Positions 50,421 to 60,372 of a DNA stretch of 64,000 nucleotides are shown piece after piece. The DNA lies in contig JBMNLN010000001.1 in assembly GCA_050952725.1 (NCBI GenBank), forward strand, positions 868,001-932,000. The letters run 5' to 3'. Source of the stretch: JAQWCH01 sp050952725 (lineage in GTDB: Bacteria > Bacillota_I > Bacilli_A > RFN20 > CAG-826). The position numbers and the translations under genes were made by a program. The notes under the pieces are model-generated. The model saw only the letters and a program-made list of their open reading frames with translations, was not told the DNA's origin and did no database searches. Position 1 is the stretch's first letter, and every line of letters starts with the position of its first letter.

Positions 50421-50609
50421 AATTCTCGCATTAATGAAGAATATCTCTCTAAGCAGCGACTACTAGATGGTGCAAGGGTAGAAGAGCGACCTTCGGTCTC
50501 AGCGAAAACAGAATTCTGTGACCGCGCATTAAGCGGAGAACGAGTGTCAATTTTGATTGATAAATTAAGGTGGTACCGCGGCTATGTCGCCCTTAAGTAT
50601 CACTTTTTT
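50421..50609 (+). promoter_or_regulatory. T-box riboswitch of leuS, Leu (CUC) specifier
   Basis: The T-box core AAGGTGGTACCGCG is at 50567-50580. Stem I base TCGC (50426-50429) pairs with GCGA (50502-50505) and an upper helix GAAG (50436-50439) pairs with CTTC (50491-50494); the internal loop between them holds CTC (50498-50500), a Leu codon followed by a purine as required. A hairpin TCAAT-TTTG-ATTGA follows. The terminator pairs TGATA..TTAAGG (50558-50570) with CCTTAA.TATCA (50591-50602) and ends in TTTTTT (50604-50609). Uncharged tRNA-Leu should favour read-through into leuS. Confidence 0.92.
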
Positions 50610-50625
50610 ATTTGGAGGTCTGCTT

Positions 50626-53034
50626 ATGGGATATGATTACAAAACGATTGAGCCCAAATGGCAAAAAATCTGGTTAGAAACGAAAACCTATTACACGGAT
50701 TTATATGATTTTAGCAAACCTAAATACTACATTTTGGATATGTTTCCCTATCCTTCAGGACAAGGTTTACATGTGGGACATCCTAAAGGCTACACCGCCT
50801 CCGATGTCCTAGCGCGGATGAAGCGGATGCAAGGGTTTAATGTCCTCCATCCAATTGGCTGGGATGCTTTTGGGTTACCCGCGGAGCAATTCGCTTTAAA
50901 GACCAACCGCCATCCCGGGGAATTTACGAAGGAAAATATCGACAATTTCCGCGGTCAATTACAACGCCTCGGGTTTAGTTATGACTGGGATAAAGAAATC
51001 GATACTACCGATCCCTCCTATTATCATTGGACGCAGTGGATTTTTACGAAAATGTTCGAAAACGATCTAGCCTATGTCGATGAAAAACCGGTAAACTTCT
51101 GTCCTGAACTTGGCACTGTCTTAGCAAATGAAGAAGTTATCGATGGACGCTCGGAAGTGGGGGGCTTTCCCGTGATTCGTAAACCAATGCGGCAATGGGT
51201 GTTAAAAATTACTGCCTATGCGGAAAGGTTATTGGCGGATTTAGATAATTTAAACTGGCCCACTTCGACTTTGGAGATGCAACGAAACTGGATTGGCAAA
51301 TCAGAAGGGGCGATCATCAACTTTGCAATTGTCAATCATCCCGAATTGTCCTTTGAAGTATTCACGACGCGGCTGGATACCCTTTATGGGTGCACCTATT
51401 GTTCCTTAGCGCCCGAGCATCCCCTCGTTTTAGAAATTGTCACCCCTAAGCGAAAACAAGCCGTCCTAGATTACATTGAAGAAGCCAGTAAAAAAAGCGA
51501 TCTCGACCGCACCGAATTCAATAAAGATAAAACAGGATGTTTTACCGGCGCTTACGCGCTTAATCCAATTAATGGCCAGGAAGTCCCGATCTATATTGCC
51601 GACTATGTTTTAGTAAGTTATGGTACGGGTGCGGTGATGGCGGTTCCCGCTCATGATGAACGCGATTATGAATTTGCCAAGAAATATAAATTACCGATTA
51701 TTCAAGTTCTCGAAGGGGATATTTCTACGCAGGCCATGGTCGAAGATGCATCTCACATTAATTCTGGTCCAGCTAATGGCTTAGATATCGCTGGAGCCAA
51801 GGAAGTTATTTTAAGGGAACTTTTAAAGAAAAACGCTGGCAGAAAGGCCGTCAATTATAAACTTCGCGATTGGCTATTTTCCCGGCAACGTTATTGGGGG
51901 GAGCCGATTCCAGCGGCAACCTATCTTGATACGGGGGAAATCTTTGCCCTTCCCGAAGAGGAATTACCTTTGCTCTTGCCGGATTTAGATGAGTTCAAAC
52001 CCTCGGGAACGGGCGAGTCACCTTTAGTTCATGCGCAGGATTGGTTGTATTTTGAAACTGCGGGACGAAAAGCGATTCGGGAGACGAATACGATGCCCCA
52101 GTGGGCTGGTTCTTGTTGGTATTATATTCGCTATCTCGACCCCGATAATCATGAACAAATCGCTGATCCCAAACTGATTAGGCATTGGCTTCCAGTCGAT
52201 CTTTATGTTGGCGGTGCCGAACATGCGGTGCTCCATTTACTCTATGCGCGGTTTTGGCATAAGTTTCTCTATGATCAAGGCGTGGTCTTTTGCCAAGAGC
52301 CTTTTGCCCAACTATTCCACCAAGGGATGATCTTGGGCAGCAATGGTGAGAAGATGTCGAAATCGCGCGGAAATGTGGTCACTACTGACGAAGTAATTGC
52401 AGGTTATGGAGCGGATACTTTGCGAGTTTATGAGATGTTTATGGGACCACTAGAAGCTTCACTCCCTTGGTCGAATTCGGGATTAGATGGGGCAAAGCGC
52501 TGGCTCGATCGCGTGGCCAGACTAGTCATGGATGATGATTTAGCGAAGAAATTAAGCGATAAAAACTCGCAAGAACTTGATTATTCTTATCATTATCTGG
52601 TGAAAAAAGTTACGGAAGATTTTGAAAACCTGCGCTTTAATACCGCAATTAGTCAGATGATGATTTTCATCAACGATTGCTATAAGGCAAATAGTATTTA
52701 CCAACCATACATGGTTGGCTTTGTGCAAATGCTCAGTTGTATTGCTCCTCATTTAGCGGAAGAACTCTATCAAAAACTCGGTCATCAGGAATTGATCACC
52801 TATGCGCCCTGGCCGACTTACGAGGAGAAAATGCTCGTGCAATCAACTGAGAATATCGCCGTCCAAGTCAATGGTAAATTACGAGCGACAATCGAAGTTC
52901 CTGCTAATATCAGCAAGGAAGAATTACAAGAACTCGCTTTGCAACAGGAGGGAGTGCAACGCCATCTCCAAGGTTTGACGATTGTCAAAGTCATCGTCGT
53001 TCCCCATCGGATTGTCAATGTCGTTGCCCGGTAG
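50626..53034 (+). CDS. leuS: Leucyl-tRNA synthetase
   Basis: 802 aa class I synthetase with editing domain. FPYPSGQGLHVGHPKGYT contains the HIGH-type motif, GEKMSKSRGN the KMSKS motif, and the CP1 editing insertion includes VFTTRLDTLYG. GGAGG lies 7 nt before the ATG of MGYDYKTIEP; an upstream in-frame start inside the T-box is rejected. Controlled by the Leu T-box. Confidence 0.97.
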   Translation: MGYDYKTIEPKWQKIWLETKTYYTDLYDFSKPKYYILDMFPYPSGQGLHVGHPKGYTASDVLARMKRMQGFNVLHPIGWDAFGLPAEQFALKTNRHPGEFTKENIDNFRGQLQRLGFSYDWDKEIDTTDPSYYHWTQWIFTKMFENDLAYVDEKPVNFCPELGTVLANEEVIDGRSEVGGFPVIRKPMRQWVLKITAYAERLLADLDNLNWPTSTLEMQRNWIGKSEGAIINFAIVNHPELSFEVFTTRLDTLYGCTYCSLAPEHPLVLEIVTPKRKQAVLDYIEEASKKSDLDRTEFNKDKTGCFTGAYALNPINGQEVPIYIADYVLVSYGTGAVMAVPAHDERDYEFAKKYKLPIIQVLEGDISTQAMVEDASHINSGPANGLDIAGAKEVILRELLKKNAGRKAVNYKLRDWLFSRQRYWGEPIPAATYLDTGEIFALPEEELPLLLPDLDEFKPSGTGESPLVHAQDWLYFETAGRKAIRETNTMPQWAGSCWYYIRYLDPDNHEQIADPKLIRHWLPVDLYVGGAEHAVLHLLYARFWHKFLYDQGVVFCQEPFAQLFHQGMILGSNGEKMSKSRGNVVTTDEVIAGYGADTLRVYEMFMGPLEASLPWSNSGLDGAKRWLDRVARLVMDDDLAKKLSDKNSQELDYSYHYLVKKVTEDFENLRFNTAISQMMIFINDCYKANSIYQPYMVGFVQMLSCIAPHLAEELYQKLGHQELITYAPWPTYEEKMLVQSTENIAVQVNGKLRATIEVPANISKEELQELALQQEGVQRHLQGLTIVKVIVVPHRIVNVVAR

Positions 53035-53040
53035 GAAATT

Positions 53041-55179
53041 ATGGATATTATTCAAACCCTGAGTACGGAATTGGAAATTACGACTCAACAAGTCACAACG
53101 GTAATCAATTTGCTGCAAGAAGGGAATACGATTCCTTTTATCGCGCGGTATCGCAAGGAAATGACTGGCTCACTTGATGATGAGGTTTTGCGGACTTTTG
53201 ATATACGTTACAAATATTTACTGAACTTTAACGAGCGCTTAGCCACCATCACTAAGACGATTACGGAGTTAGAAAAAATGACTCCAGAAATCGAAATGGC
53301 GTTGCAAAATGCTACGACTCTAGCGGAACTAGAGGATATTTATCGTCCCTATAAACCCAAACGCGAGACTCGGGGGACCAAGGCAATTAAAGCTGGGCTC
53401 GCTCCTTTAGCGGAAATCATTAAAGCCCAAGCCGACGAACGCCCTCTTGAAGAAATCGCCTCTGAATTTTTAAATGAAGAGCATCAAATTACCGATGTTA
53501 ATCTTGCGATTTTAGGTGCCCTGGACATCATCGCGGAAGAGATTGCTGACGAAGCCTCATATCGAAAACAAATTCGTTTAATCATCAAGCATTTTGGAAA
53601 AATCATCACTGCTCAAGCTGGCGATGATGAAAATGAAGTCTATCAGATGTATTACGATTATCAAGAAGCAGTCGCCTCGATTCGACCGCACCGAATCTTA
53701 GCGATTAACCGGGGTGAAAAACAAAAGGTCTTAAAGGTCAATCTCATCATCAACGATGACGATGCCCTGAGTTATATCGAACGCGGTGTGCTGCAAACCC
53801 AAGGGCGTTTCCACGAGGAATTAAAGAAGGCGATTGCCGATAGTTATAAACGCTTAATCTTCCCTTCGTTGACCACGGAAATCCGCAATGAACTCTTTGA
53901 AAGTGCGGAAGATGTTTCGATGAAGGTTTTCCAAGCCAATTTACGTCAGTTGCTATTAGAGCCCCCTTTGAGCGGGGTGAGAATTCTCGGATTTGATCCC
54001 GCATTTCGCACCGGGTGTAAATTAGCGGTGATTAATGAACACGGAGCGGTGCTCGATAAAGCAGTAATCTATCCGACTGTTCCTCATAAAAATATCGCGG
54101 GTGCAAGTAAAAAACTCCTCGAACTCATCACTGAACATCGGGTCGATTATATCGCCCTAGGCAATGGGACTGCTTCAAGAGAATCGGAACAATTTTTGCG
54201 CCATTTCCTCAATGAAAATTCCTTGCCGACCAAATATGTCATCGTTTCCGAAGCCGGTGCCTCTGTTTATTCGGCTTCGAAGTTAGGTGCGGAAGAATTT
54301 CCAGATTATGAAACCGAAGAAAGAAGTGCGGTGAGTATCGCGCGGCGCCTCCTTGACCCATTAGCGGAACTGGTCAAGATTGATCCAAAAGCGATCGGGG
54401 TTGGTCAATATCAACACGATATGAACCAAAAGAAACTCTCTGAACGTCTCCATGTCGTCGTCGAAGATGTGGTCAATGCGGTCGGAGTCAACCTCAATCA
54501 AGCCTCGGTCTCGTTGCTGACCTATGTTTCCGGCATTAGTAATACGGTTGCCAAAAACATTGTCGCCTATCGCCATGCGCATGGTCCTTTCCTTAGTCGC
54601 GAACAGCTTTTAAAAGTTCCACAACTCGGTCCAAAAGCCTTTGAACAATGTGCGGGCTTCCTCCGGCTTGAGGGGGAGAACATCCTCGATAACACGGCGG
54701 TTCACCCTGAATCTTATCCACTGGTGGAAAAACTTCTTACTGATTTAGGTTTATCGCTTAGTGAAATTGGCACGGAGAAGTTCAATCAGATTTTACCGAT
54801 GGTTGATATCGGAAAATATGCCAAAAAACTCGAAATCGGGGAACCAACTCTAACGGATATTATCGAAGAACTCCAAAAGCCTGGTCGTGATCCGCGACTA
54901 GAAATTAAAACCGCGCAACTGCAGCATACAATCACGGATATTAAAGATCTAAAAGAGGGAATGATCCTTGAAGGAACCGTCCGTAATCTGATGGACTTTG
55001 GTGCTTTTGTTGACATCGGGGTTCACTGCGATGGTTTAGTTCATATTTCGGAAATTGCCAACCGCTTTATCAAACATCCCCTTGATGTGTTGAGCATCAA
55101 TCAAGTGGTGAAAGTCAAAGTGATTGGAGTGGACCTTAAACGCAAACGCATTTCCCTTTCGATGAAGCAAGTAAGTTAA
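53041..55179 (+). CDS. tex: Tex-family RNA-binding protein
   Basis: 712 aa, cytoplasmic nucleic-acid-binding protein linked to transcription and RNA quality. N-terminal helical domain (TIPFIARYRKEMTGSLDDE), a YqgF-like domain (ILGFDPAFRTGCKLAVI), HhH region (GVNLNQASVSLLTYVSGIS) and a C-terminal S1 domain (GTVRNLMDFGAFVDIGVHCDG). Typical Tex length. Six bp after leuS, so probably cotranscribed. Confidence 0.95.
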   Translation: MDIIQTLSTELEITTQQVTTVINLLQEGNTIPFIARYRKEMTGSLDDEVLRTFDIRYKYLLNFNERLATITKTITELEKMTPEIEMALQNATTLAELEDIYRPYKPKRETRGTKAIKAGLAPLAEIIKAQADERPLEEIASEFLNEEHQITDVNLAILGALDIIAEEIADEASYRKQIRLIIKHFGKIITAQAGDDENEVYQMYYDYQEAVASIRPHRILAINRGEKQKVLKVNLIINDDDALSYIERGVLQTQGRFHEELKKAIADSYKRLIFPSLTTEIRNELFESAEDVSMKVFQANLRQLLLEPPLSGVRILGFDPAFRTGCKLAVINEHGAVLDKAVIYPTVPHKNIAGASKKLLELITEHRVDYIALGNGTASRESEQFLRHFLNENSLPTKYVIVSEAGASVYSASKLGAEEFPDYETEERSAVSIARRLLDPLAELVKIDPKAIGVGQYQHDMNQKKLSERLHVVVEDVVNAVGVNLNQASVSLLTYVSGISNTVAKNIVAYRHAHGPFLSREQLLKVPQLGPKAFEQCAGFLRLEGENILDNTAVHPESYPLVEKLLTDLGLSLSEIGTEKFNQILPMVDIGKYAKKLEIGEPTLTDIIEELQKPGRDPRLEIKTAQLQHTITDIKDLKEGMILEGTVRNLMDFGAFVDIGVHCDGLVHISEIANRFIKHPLDVLSINQVVKVKVIGVDLKRKRISLSMKQVS

Positions 55180-55202
55180 TTGTTAATTACGCGAAATCAG
55201 TT

Positions 55203-55208
55203 TATAAT
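55203..55208 (+). promoter_or_regulatory. -10 box of the coaX operon
   Basis: TATAAT 50 nt before the coaX ATG. The predicted leader holds a small hairpin (CCTTA, TTGGC, TAAGG at 55223-55237) followed by GAGGAA. Confidence 0.5.
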
Positions 55209-55257
55209 TCAAATGCACGATACCTTATTGGCTAAGGATGGTAGCGAGGAATAAAAG

Positions 55258-56043
55258 ATGATTTTAACAGTTGATTTGGGAAACACGACGATTCATTTAG
55301 GTATCTTCGAAGGTTCCACTTTGATTAAAACTTGGGCGACCAATACTGATTTATTCAAAGAAAAGAGTGAATACTATTCGCTCTTTAAGCGATATTTTAA
55401 AGAAGAAGGGATCGACCCGTCCGCATTTGAGGGCGGGATTTTGTCATCGGTCGTTCCCCCTCTAACTTTAATTATCAAAGCGATTTTTACTGATTATTTT
55501 TCCATTCCAATGATGGAATTATCTCCGGGGATTAAAACTGGCCTACCTATTCATATCGATAAGCCTGATGAACTAGGTGCTGATCTAGTCGCTAGCGCAG
55601 TTGGGGCCAGAGCCGAATTTGGTTTTCCCTTGACGATTATCGATTTGGGCACGGCTAACAAAGTGACGGTAATCGATGAAAAGGGCAATTTTATCGGGGC
55701 AGTTTTCACTCCTGGTTTAAGAGTTGCAGTTGATGCTTTAGTTAAAAATACCGCACAATTGCCAGCGATTTCTTTGCAAACTCCAGTCAAAGTAATTGGG
55801 AAAAACACGGTCGATGCGATGAATTCAGGGGCGACATATGGGACGATGAGCGAAATTCTTGGCCTTGTGCGCTTGATTGAAAAAGAACTCGGATATCCAA
55901 CTAAGCGGATTTTATTAGGAGGATATGCTCCTTATATTAAAGATTTACTTCAAGATGAAGTTATTTATGCACCCCATCTGCAATTAAAAGGATTAGCTCA
56001 TATTTATAATCGGAACAAGCGAGGACATCGCGATGAAAAATAA
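55258..56043 (+). CDS. coaX: Type III pantothenate kinase
   Basis: 261 aa, ASKHA fold. First step of CoA synthesis from pantothenate. TVDLGNTTIHLGIF (phosphate loop), LSSVVPPLT, GADLVASAVGA and IIDLGTANKVTVID are the family motifs. GAGGAA lies 8 nt before the ATG. Overlaps the next gene, an ECF S component, by 11 bp, which points to pantothenate uptake and phosphorylation as one unit. Confidence 0.95.
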   Translation: MILTVDLGNTTIHLGIFEGSTLIKTWATNTDLFKEKSEYYSLFKRYFKEEGIDPSAFEGGILSSVVPPLTLIIKAIFTDYFSIPMMELSPGIKTGLPIHIDKPDELGADLVASAVGARAEFGFPLTIIDLGTANKVTVIDEKGNFIGAVFTPGLRVAVDALVKNTAQLPAISLQTPVKVIGKNTVDAMNSGATYGTMSEILGLVRLIEKELGYPTKRILLGGYAPYIKDLLQDEVIYAPHLQLKGLAHIYNRNKRGHRDEK

Positions 56044-56650
56044 GCGGATTCACGCCTTGACCATCGATGCGATGTTGATCGCAATTATTGCGATTATGAC
56101 TTTTATTCCGCAATTTGGTTTTATTATGATCAATGCGGGTTTATCTCTTACTTTAATTCCACTTCCGGTGTTAATTGGCGCTTATCTTGGCGGAATTAAA
56201 CGCGGAGGAATTTATGGTTTTACTTTTGGGGTGATGAGTTTTCTCAAAGCCTTGACTGCTCCGGGCAACGACGCGTTATTTTTTTCCAATCCCTTAGTCG
56301 CCATTGTTCCGCGGGTGCTTTTTGGTTTACTTGCCGGATTATTTTTTCATTTGCTGTTAAAGCGCTCTCGACCGAAAAAAACCTCGATCACTCTTGTGGC
56401 GGTTATTTCTTTAACAACTACCCTGCTTCATGGCGTAATGACCCTTTCATTTGCCGGTATCTTCTTCCCGCAAGTTTGGCCGATGCTATTGATGATACTT
56501 CTCACTAACACTTTAATTGAAGCGACGGTGATGGCTCTTTTAGTTCCGATTATTATCTCGAGTCTGCAAGTGATTTTCTTGAAGGAAAATCTCTATCATG
56601 TCTTTCATAAAAAACCACAAACATCTAATGAAATGAGTAACGAAAAATAG
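56033..56650 (+). CDS. ECF transporter S component, probably pantothenate (PanT-like)
   Basis: 205 aa, about six membrane helices with the N-terminal pattern of ECF S components (ALTIDAMLIAIIAIMTFIPQ, then LIGAYLGGIKRGGIYGFTFG). S components bind a vitamin and dock onto a shared EcfAA'T module. The substrate is inferred as pantothenate from its overlap with coaX; the EcfAA'T genes are not in this window. Confidence 0.8.
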   Translation: MKNKRIHALTIDAMLIAIIAIMTFIPQFGFIMINAGLSLTLIPLPVLIGAYLGGIKRGGIYGFTFGVMSFLKALTAPGNDALFFSNPLVAIVPRVLFGLLAGLFFHLLLKRSRPKKTSITLVAVISLTTTLLHGVMTLSFAGIFFPQVWPMLLMILLTNTLIEATVMALLVPIIISSLQVIFLKENLYHVFHKKPQTSNEMSNEK

Positions 56651-56675
56651 TAAAATTGAGTTTGGAAAAAAGTAT

Positions 56676-58052
56676 ATGAACATTGATTTTAAAGCCCTAT
56701 GCACCTCATATCATACGTCAGCGATTGAAAATTTACGCGCTTGGATTAAAATTCCTTCGGTGCTTGATTTAGCTTCCGTTCGTCCTGATGCTCCTTTTGG
56801 CGAGGAGGTTTATCGGGCCTTGCGCTTTATCGGAGAAATGGCAGAAGAAGATGGGTTTGAGGTCGATTACTGCGATGGGTATGTCACGGAAATTAGTTTT
56901 GGAACGGGCAAGCGAACCATTGGCATATTTGCCCATGCTGATGTGGTGCCGGCGACGGGAAATTGGAATTATCCCCCCTTTGAAGCTGTATTGGCGGATG
57001 AAAAAATCTATGGACGCGGAACTAGCGATGATAAAGGACCAGCCATGGCAGCCTACTATGCCCTTAAAGTTTTAAAGGATAATGATTTAATCAATAATTA
57101 CCGCGTGGTTCTAGTAATTGGTGGCAATGAAGAAAATGGAAGTCGTTGTTTAGATTATTACTTCAATCAACTTAAGAAACCACATGTCGATTTCGGTTTT
57201 ACTCCCGATGGAAACTTCCCTCTTATTTATGGTGAGAAAGGGATTGTGAATTTTGCTTTGATCGGGGAATTTAAGTGGGATCGGATTAAAAAAATTGAGG
57301 CAGGGCAAGCAGTCAATCTGGTAATCGATGAAGCCAAGGCAATCGTTGATGGCGATTCAAACTTAGAAAAAGCCCTAAGTCAAACGGGATATCGTTATCA
57401 ATTAACCCCGATTAATCAGGAAGAATGTGAACTGATATTCTATGGGACGAGCGCACATGGTTCAGTTCCAGAACTCGGGGATAATGCGGGGACGAAACTG
57501 ATCGGTTTTCTTGGAGAATTCTATCGTATTTACCCTTTGCAAAAAACGGGGCGCTTATTGAGTGATTTATCTGGAAAAGAATTAGATATTTTCACGACTA
57601 GTTCAGCATTGGGTGCAACCACACTTAATGTGGGTTTAATTAACTATGATGGGGAAAAGTTTTTCCTGGCGGTCAATTTCCGTTTTCCTGAAACTCTCGA
57701 CTGCGAAAAGGCGATGCGCAAAGTTCAAGACCGTGTCCACCCCCTTGATATAAAGTACGACCGTCATAGTCCTGTTTTGCTTTTTTCAAAAGATAGTTCG
57801 TTTGTTCAAACCTTATTAGAGGTTTATCAAAAAGAGACGGGTGATTATCAACATCAACCGCTGACAATTGGTGGGGGAACTTATGCGAAATCTGCTCAAA
57901 ACACGCTTGCTTTTGGTTCGGCTTTCCCCGGGAGAAATGATTTAATTCATGCTCCCAATGAACATATTCACCTATCTGATTTTTTACTTTCGATGTCGAT
58001 CTACGCGCATGCAATCGCTGCATTAGGGAGGAAAGATGCGCTTAAAATTTAA
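56676..58052 (+). CDS. pepV: Dipeptidase PepV (M20 family)
   Basis: 458 aa zinc dipeptidase. FAHADVVPATGNW (His ligand), GRGTSDDKGPAMAAYYALK (bridging Asp), GGNEENGS (catalytic and ligand Glu) and the late AFPGRNDLIHAPNEH (His ligand) are present. Cleaves dipeptides in the cytoplasm. Weak ribosome binding site (GGAAA). Its last 17 bp overlap trmB. Part of a pepV-trmB-M42-ytpR run common in Firmicutes. Confidence 0.94.
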   Translation: MNIDFKALCTSYHTSAIENLRAWIKIPSVLDLASVRPDAPFGEEVYRALRFIGEMAEEDGFEVDYCDGYVTEISFGTGKRTIGIFAHADVVPATGNWNYPPFEAVLADEKIYGRGTSDDKGPAMAAYYALKVLKDNDLINNYRVVLVIGGNEENGSRCLDYYFNQLKKPHVDFGFTPDGNFPLIYGEKGIVNFALIGEFKWDRIKKIEAGQAVNLVIDEAKAIVDGDSNLEKALSQTGYRYQLTPINQEECELIFYGTSAHGSVPELGDNAGTKLIGFLGEFYRIYPLQKTGRLLSDLSGKELDIFTTSSALGATTLNVGLINYDGEKFFLAVNFRFPETLDCEKAMRKVQDRVHPLDIKYDRHSPVLLFSKDSSFVQTLLEVYQKETGDYQHQPLTIGGGTYAKSAQNTLAFGSAFPGRNDLIHAPNEHIHLSDFLLSMSIYAHAIAALGRKDALKI

Positions 58053-58701
58053 ACCTTGGGCTCATCCATATTTACTCGCCCATCAAGAGATTGCCTTGAC
58101 CAAAGATGATTTTTCATCACCGCGTTTTCAAGAACTTTTTAAAAAAGATAACTTGATGCTTGAAATTGGAGCTGGTAAGGGAGATTTTGTTGTCGCCATC
58201 AGTGAAAAATTTCCTCAATATTTCTTTGTTGCGGTGGAAAAAAATCTCGCTGCGGCGGCGATTATGGCGAAAAAGATCGTGGAAAGTAAACGGAAAAATG
58301 CCGTCCTTATTCACGCTGACATCAATGATTTTATTCATCTGATTCCCGATGGTGTCATCAAGAATATCTTTCTAAATTTTTCTGATCCCTGGCCCAAAGT
58401 CCGACATCAAAAACGCCGCTTGACCACGAAAAAGATGATTGGTGAATATGCGCGTTTACTTCCCCTTCAAGGAGAGGTGCGCCTGAAAACGGATAATATT
58501 GAACTTTTTAATTTTTCTTTAGAAAATTTCAGGACTCATCATTGGAAAATAAAATATTTCACTTACACTTATAATGGACATGATCCTCAAGATGCCTTGA
58601 CCGAATATGAACGTAATTTCCGGGAAGAAGGCATTCCGATTTGTCGCTTAATTGCTAAGAAAGGAAGTAAGACTTATGTCACTAACCCCTCGTCAACTTG
58701 A
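58036..58701 (+). CDS. trmB: tRNA (guanine-N7)-methyltransferase
   Basis: 221 aa. Makes m7G46 in tRNA. LMLEIGAGKGDFV is the SAM loop, FLNFSDPWPKVRHQKRRLT the family signature and EYERNFREEGIPICRL the end. GGGAGG precedes the ATG. Overlaps pepV by 17 bp and the peptidase gene by 26 bp. Confidence 0.95.
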   Translation: MRLKFKPWAHPYLLAHQEIALTKDDFSSPRFQELFKKDNLMLEIGAGKGDFVVAISEKFPQYFFVAVEKNLAAAAIMAKKIVESKRKNAVLIHADINDFIHLIPDGVIKNIFLNFSDPWPKVRHQKRRLTTKKMIGEYARLLPLQGEVRLKTDNIELFNFSLENFRTHHWKIKYFTYTYNGHDPQDALTEYERNFREEGIPICRLIAKKGSKTYVTNPSST

Positions 58702-59764
58702 ACTCTTTGAGAAATATACCCAAATTGATGGGATTGCTGGTCAAGAAGAAGCAGTCCATGGTCAACTTCGAAGAGCTTATACGGAACTAGGATTAGAGAT
58801 TATTGAAGATCATCTTGGTTCAATTGTCGGCCGCAAGAAAACCAAAACCAAAAACCCTCTGAAAGTCATGGTGGTAGCCCACATGGATGAAGTGGGTTTT
58901 ATGGTGACTGAAATTACCAAAAATGGCATGTTGAAATGCGACCCTGTTGGTGGCGTCAATCCGCAGACTCTTCTTTCTTCACGAGTTCGTTTAAAGATTG
59001 GCAAAGATCAATTTCTTCATGGTTCGATTGATGCGATTCCTCCGCATTTAATGAAAGAAGAGGATCGGACGCGCCCTGTTCAAGTCAAAGAAATGCTTTT
59101 TGATTTTGGGTTTACGACCGATGAGGAAGCGAAAAAGACTGGGGTTAAAATCGGGCAGATGATTGTAGTAGAGGGCTCTCTCCGGGTCTTAAATAATGGG
59201 AAAAGAATTTTAAGCAAAGCCTTTGATAATCGCTATGGTGTGGTTTTAGGCTTAGATATTCTCGAAGCATTACAAGATGAAGAACTTCCGATTGATTTAT
59301 ATGTCGGGGCGACCGTTCAAGAAGAAGTTGGAGTTAGAGGGGCGATGACATTGACGCATAAAATTCAACCAGATTTCGCCATTGTCTTAGATTGTTCACC
59401 CGCTCGTGATTCCACAGGTTCCAAAACCGAACTCGGTCAATTAGGCGAAGGGATTTTACTTCGTTACTTCGACCGGAGCATGATTGCTTTTCCAGAATTA
59501 ATCGATTATCAACTAAAAGCGGCGCAGGCGACGGGAGTCAAATATCAATACTTTGATTCGCCAGGGGGGACCGATGCGGGAGCGATTCACTTAAAACATG
59601 CAGGAGTTTTAACCTTAACGCATTGTATATGTGCGCGCAATATTCATACGTGCTCTTCGATTATCGATGTTGAAGATTATCTAGCGGCGAAGAAGACATT
59701 GCTCTATATGCTGCGCGATTTAAACCGCGATAAATTTGAAGCGTTTTTACAGGAGCGAAGATGA
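58676..59764 (+). CDS. M42-family glutamyl/deblocking aminopeptidase
   Basis: 362 aa. Di-metal aminopeptidase: VVAHMDEVGFMV (His/Asp ligands), FDNRYGVVLGL (Asp), TVQEEVGVRGA (catalytic Glu), VLDCSPARD and SPGGTDAGAIH are present. AAGGAAG lies 8 nt before this ATG inside trmB; the longer upstream frame is rejected. Overlaps ytpR by 4 bp. Confidence 0.93.
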   Translation: MSLTPRQLELFEKYTQIDGIAGQEEAVHGQLRRAYTELGLEIIEDHLGSIVGRKKTKTKNPLKVMVVAHMDEVGFMVTEITKNGMLKCDPVGGVNPQTLLSSRVRLKIGKDQFLHGSIDAIPPHLMKEEDRTRPVQVKEMLFDFGFTTDEEAKKTGVKIGQMIVVEGSLRVLNNGKRILSKAFDNRYGVVLGLDILEALQDEELPIDLYVGATVQEEVGVRGAMTLTHKIQPDFAIVLDCSPARDSTGSKTELGQLGEGILLRYFDRSMIAFPELIDYQLKAAQATGVKYQYFDSPGGTDAGAIHLKHAGVLTLTHCICARNIHTCSSIIDVEDYLAAKKTLLYMLRDLNRDKFEAFLQERR

Positions 59765-60372
59765 GATACGGAGTTTTCTATAACTATCAATTGCTCGGTG
59801 ATGTTTTGCTGATTGATTTAGTTGACTTACCCGCGGAAAGAGAAGAAATTCGCGGTGAGATTCATGTGCTCTATCACGGTGAGCAAATCGTCGGTTATAA
59901 TATTTTTCAGATTAGTAAAATTGTGAAAATTCGCGCGAATGGACTCATTCCATTAGTCGATGAAAAACTTCTCAATGTGATTAACTCCCTATTAAAAAAA
60001 GCCGAACTTGCCCCTCTTCCCTTGTTAGCAGATAGCGGTTTTTGTATTGGTAAGATTCTCACCGTTGAACCTCACCCCGAAAGTGATCATCTGCATTTAA
60101 CCACAGTGGATATCGGCAGTGAAATTCTCAAAATTGTCTGTGGGGCAAAAAACTGCAAGGCCGGAATGATGGTCCCGGTTGCTAAAGTCGGAACGATTAT
60201 GTTTGATGGGACGCGAATTAAAGAAACGGAAGTTTTGGGTGAGAAAAGTTATGGAATGCTTTGCTCAAGTCGCGAATTAAATCTTGATCAGCAATCAGGT
60301 TTACTCGAATTGGATCATTCTTATCCGCTTGGCAGTGATTTTTTTCAAATCGGAGGTAATCGCCATGTTTGA
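59761..60372 (+). CDS. ytpR: YtpR-family tRNA-binding-domain protein
   Basis: 203 aa. The N-terminal 90 residues are YtpR-specific; from about residue 105 there is an EMAP/Arc1p-type tRNA-binding OB fold: IGKILTVEPHPESDHLHLTTVDIG, IVCGAKNCKAGMMVPVAKVG and SYGMLCSSRELNL, as in the N-terminus of PheT. Likely binds tRNA; precise role unknown. Overlaps its neighbours by 4 and 8 bp. Confidence 0.9.
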   Translation: MRYGVFYNYQLLGDVLLIDLVDLPAEREEIRGEIHVLYHGEQIVGYNIFQISKIVKIRANGLIPLVDEKLLNVINSLLKKAELAPLPLLADSGFCIGKILTVEPHPESDHLHLTTVDIGSEILKIVCGAKNCKAGMMVPVAKVGTIMFDGTRIKETEVLGEKSYGMLCSSRELNLDQQSGLLELDHSYPLGSDFFQIGGNRHV

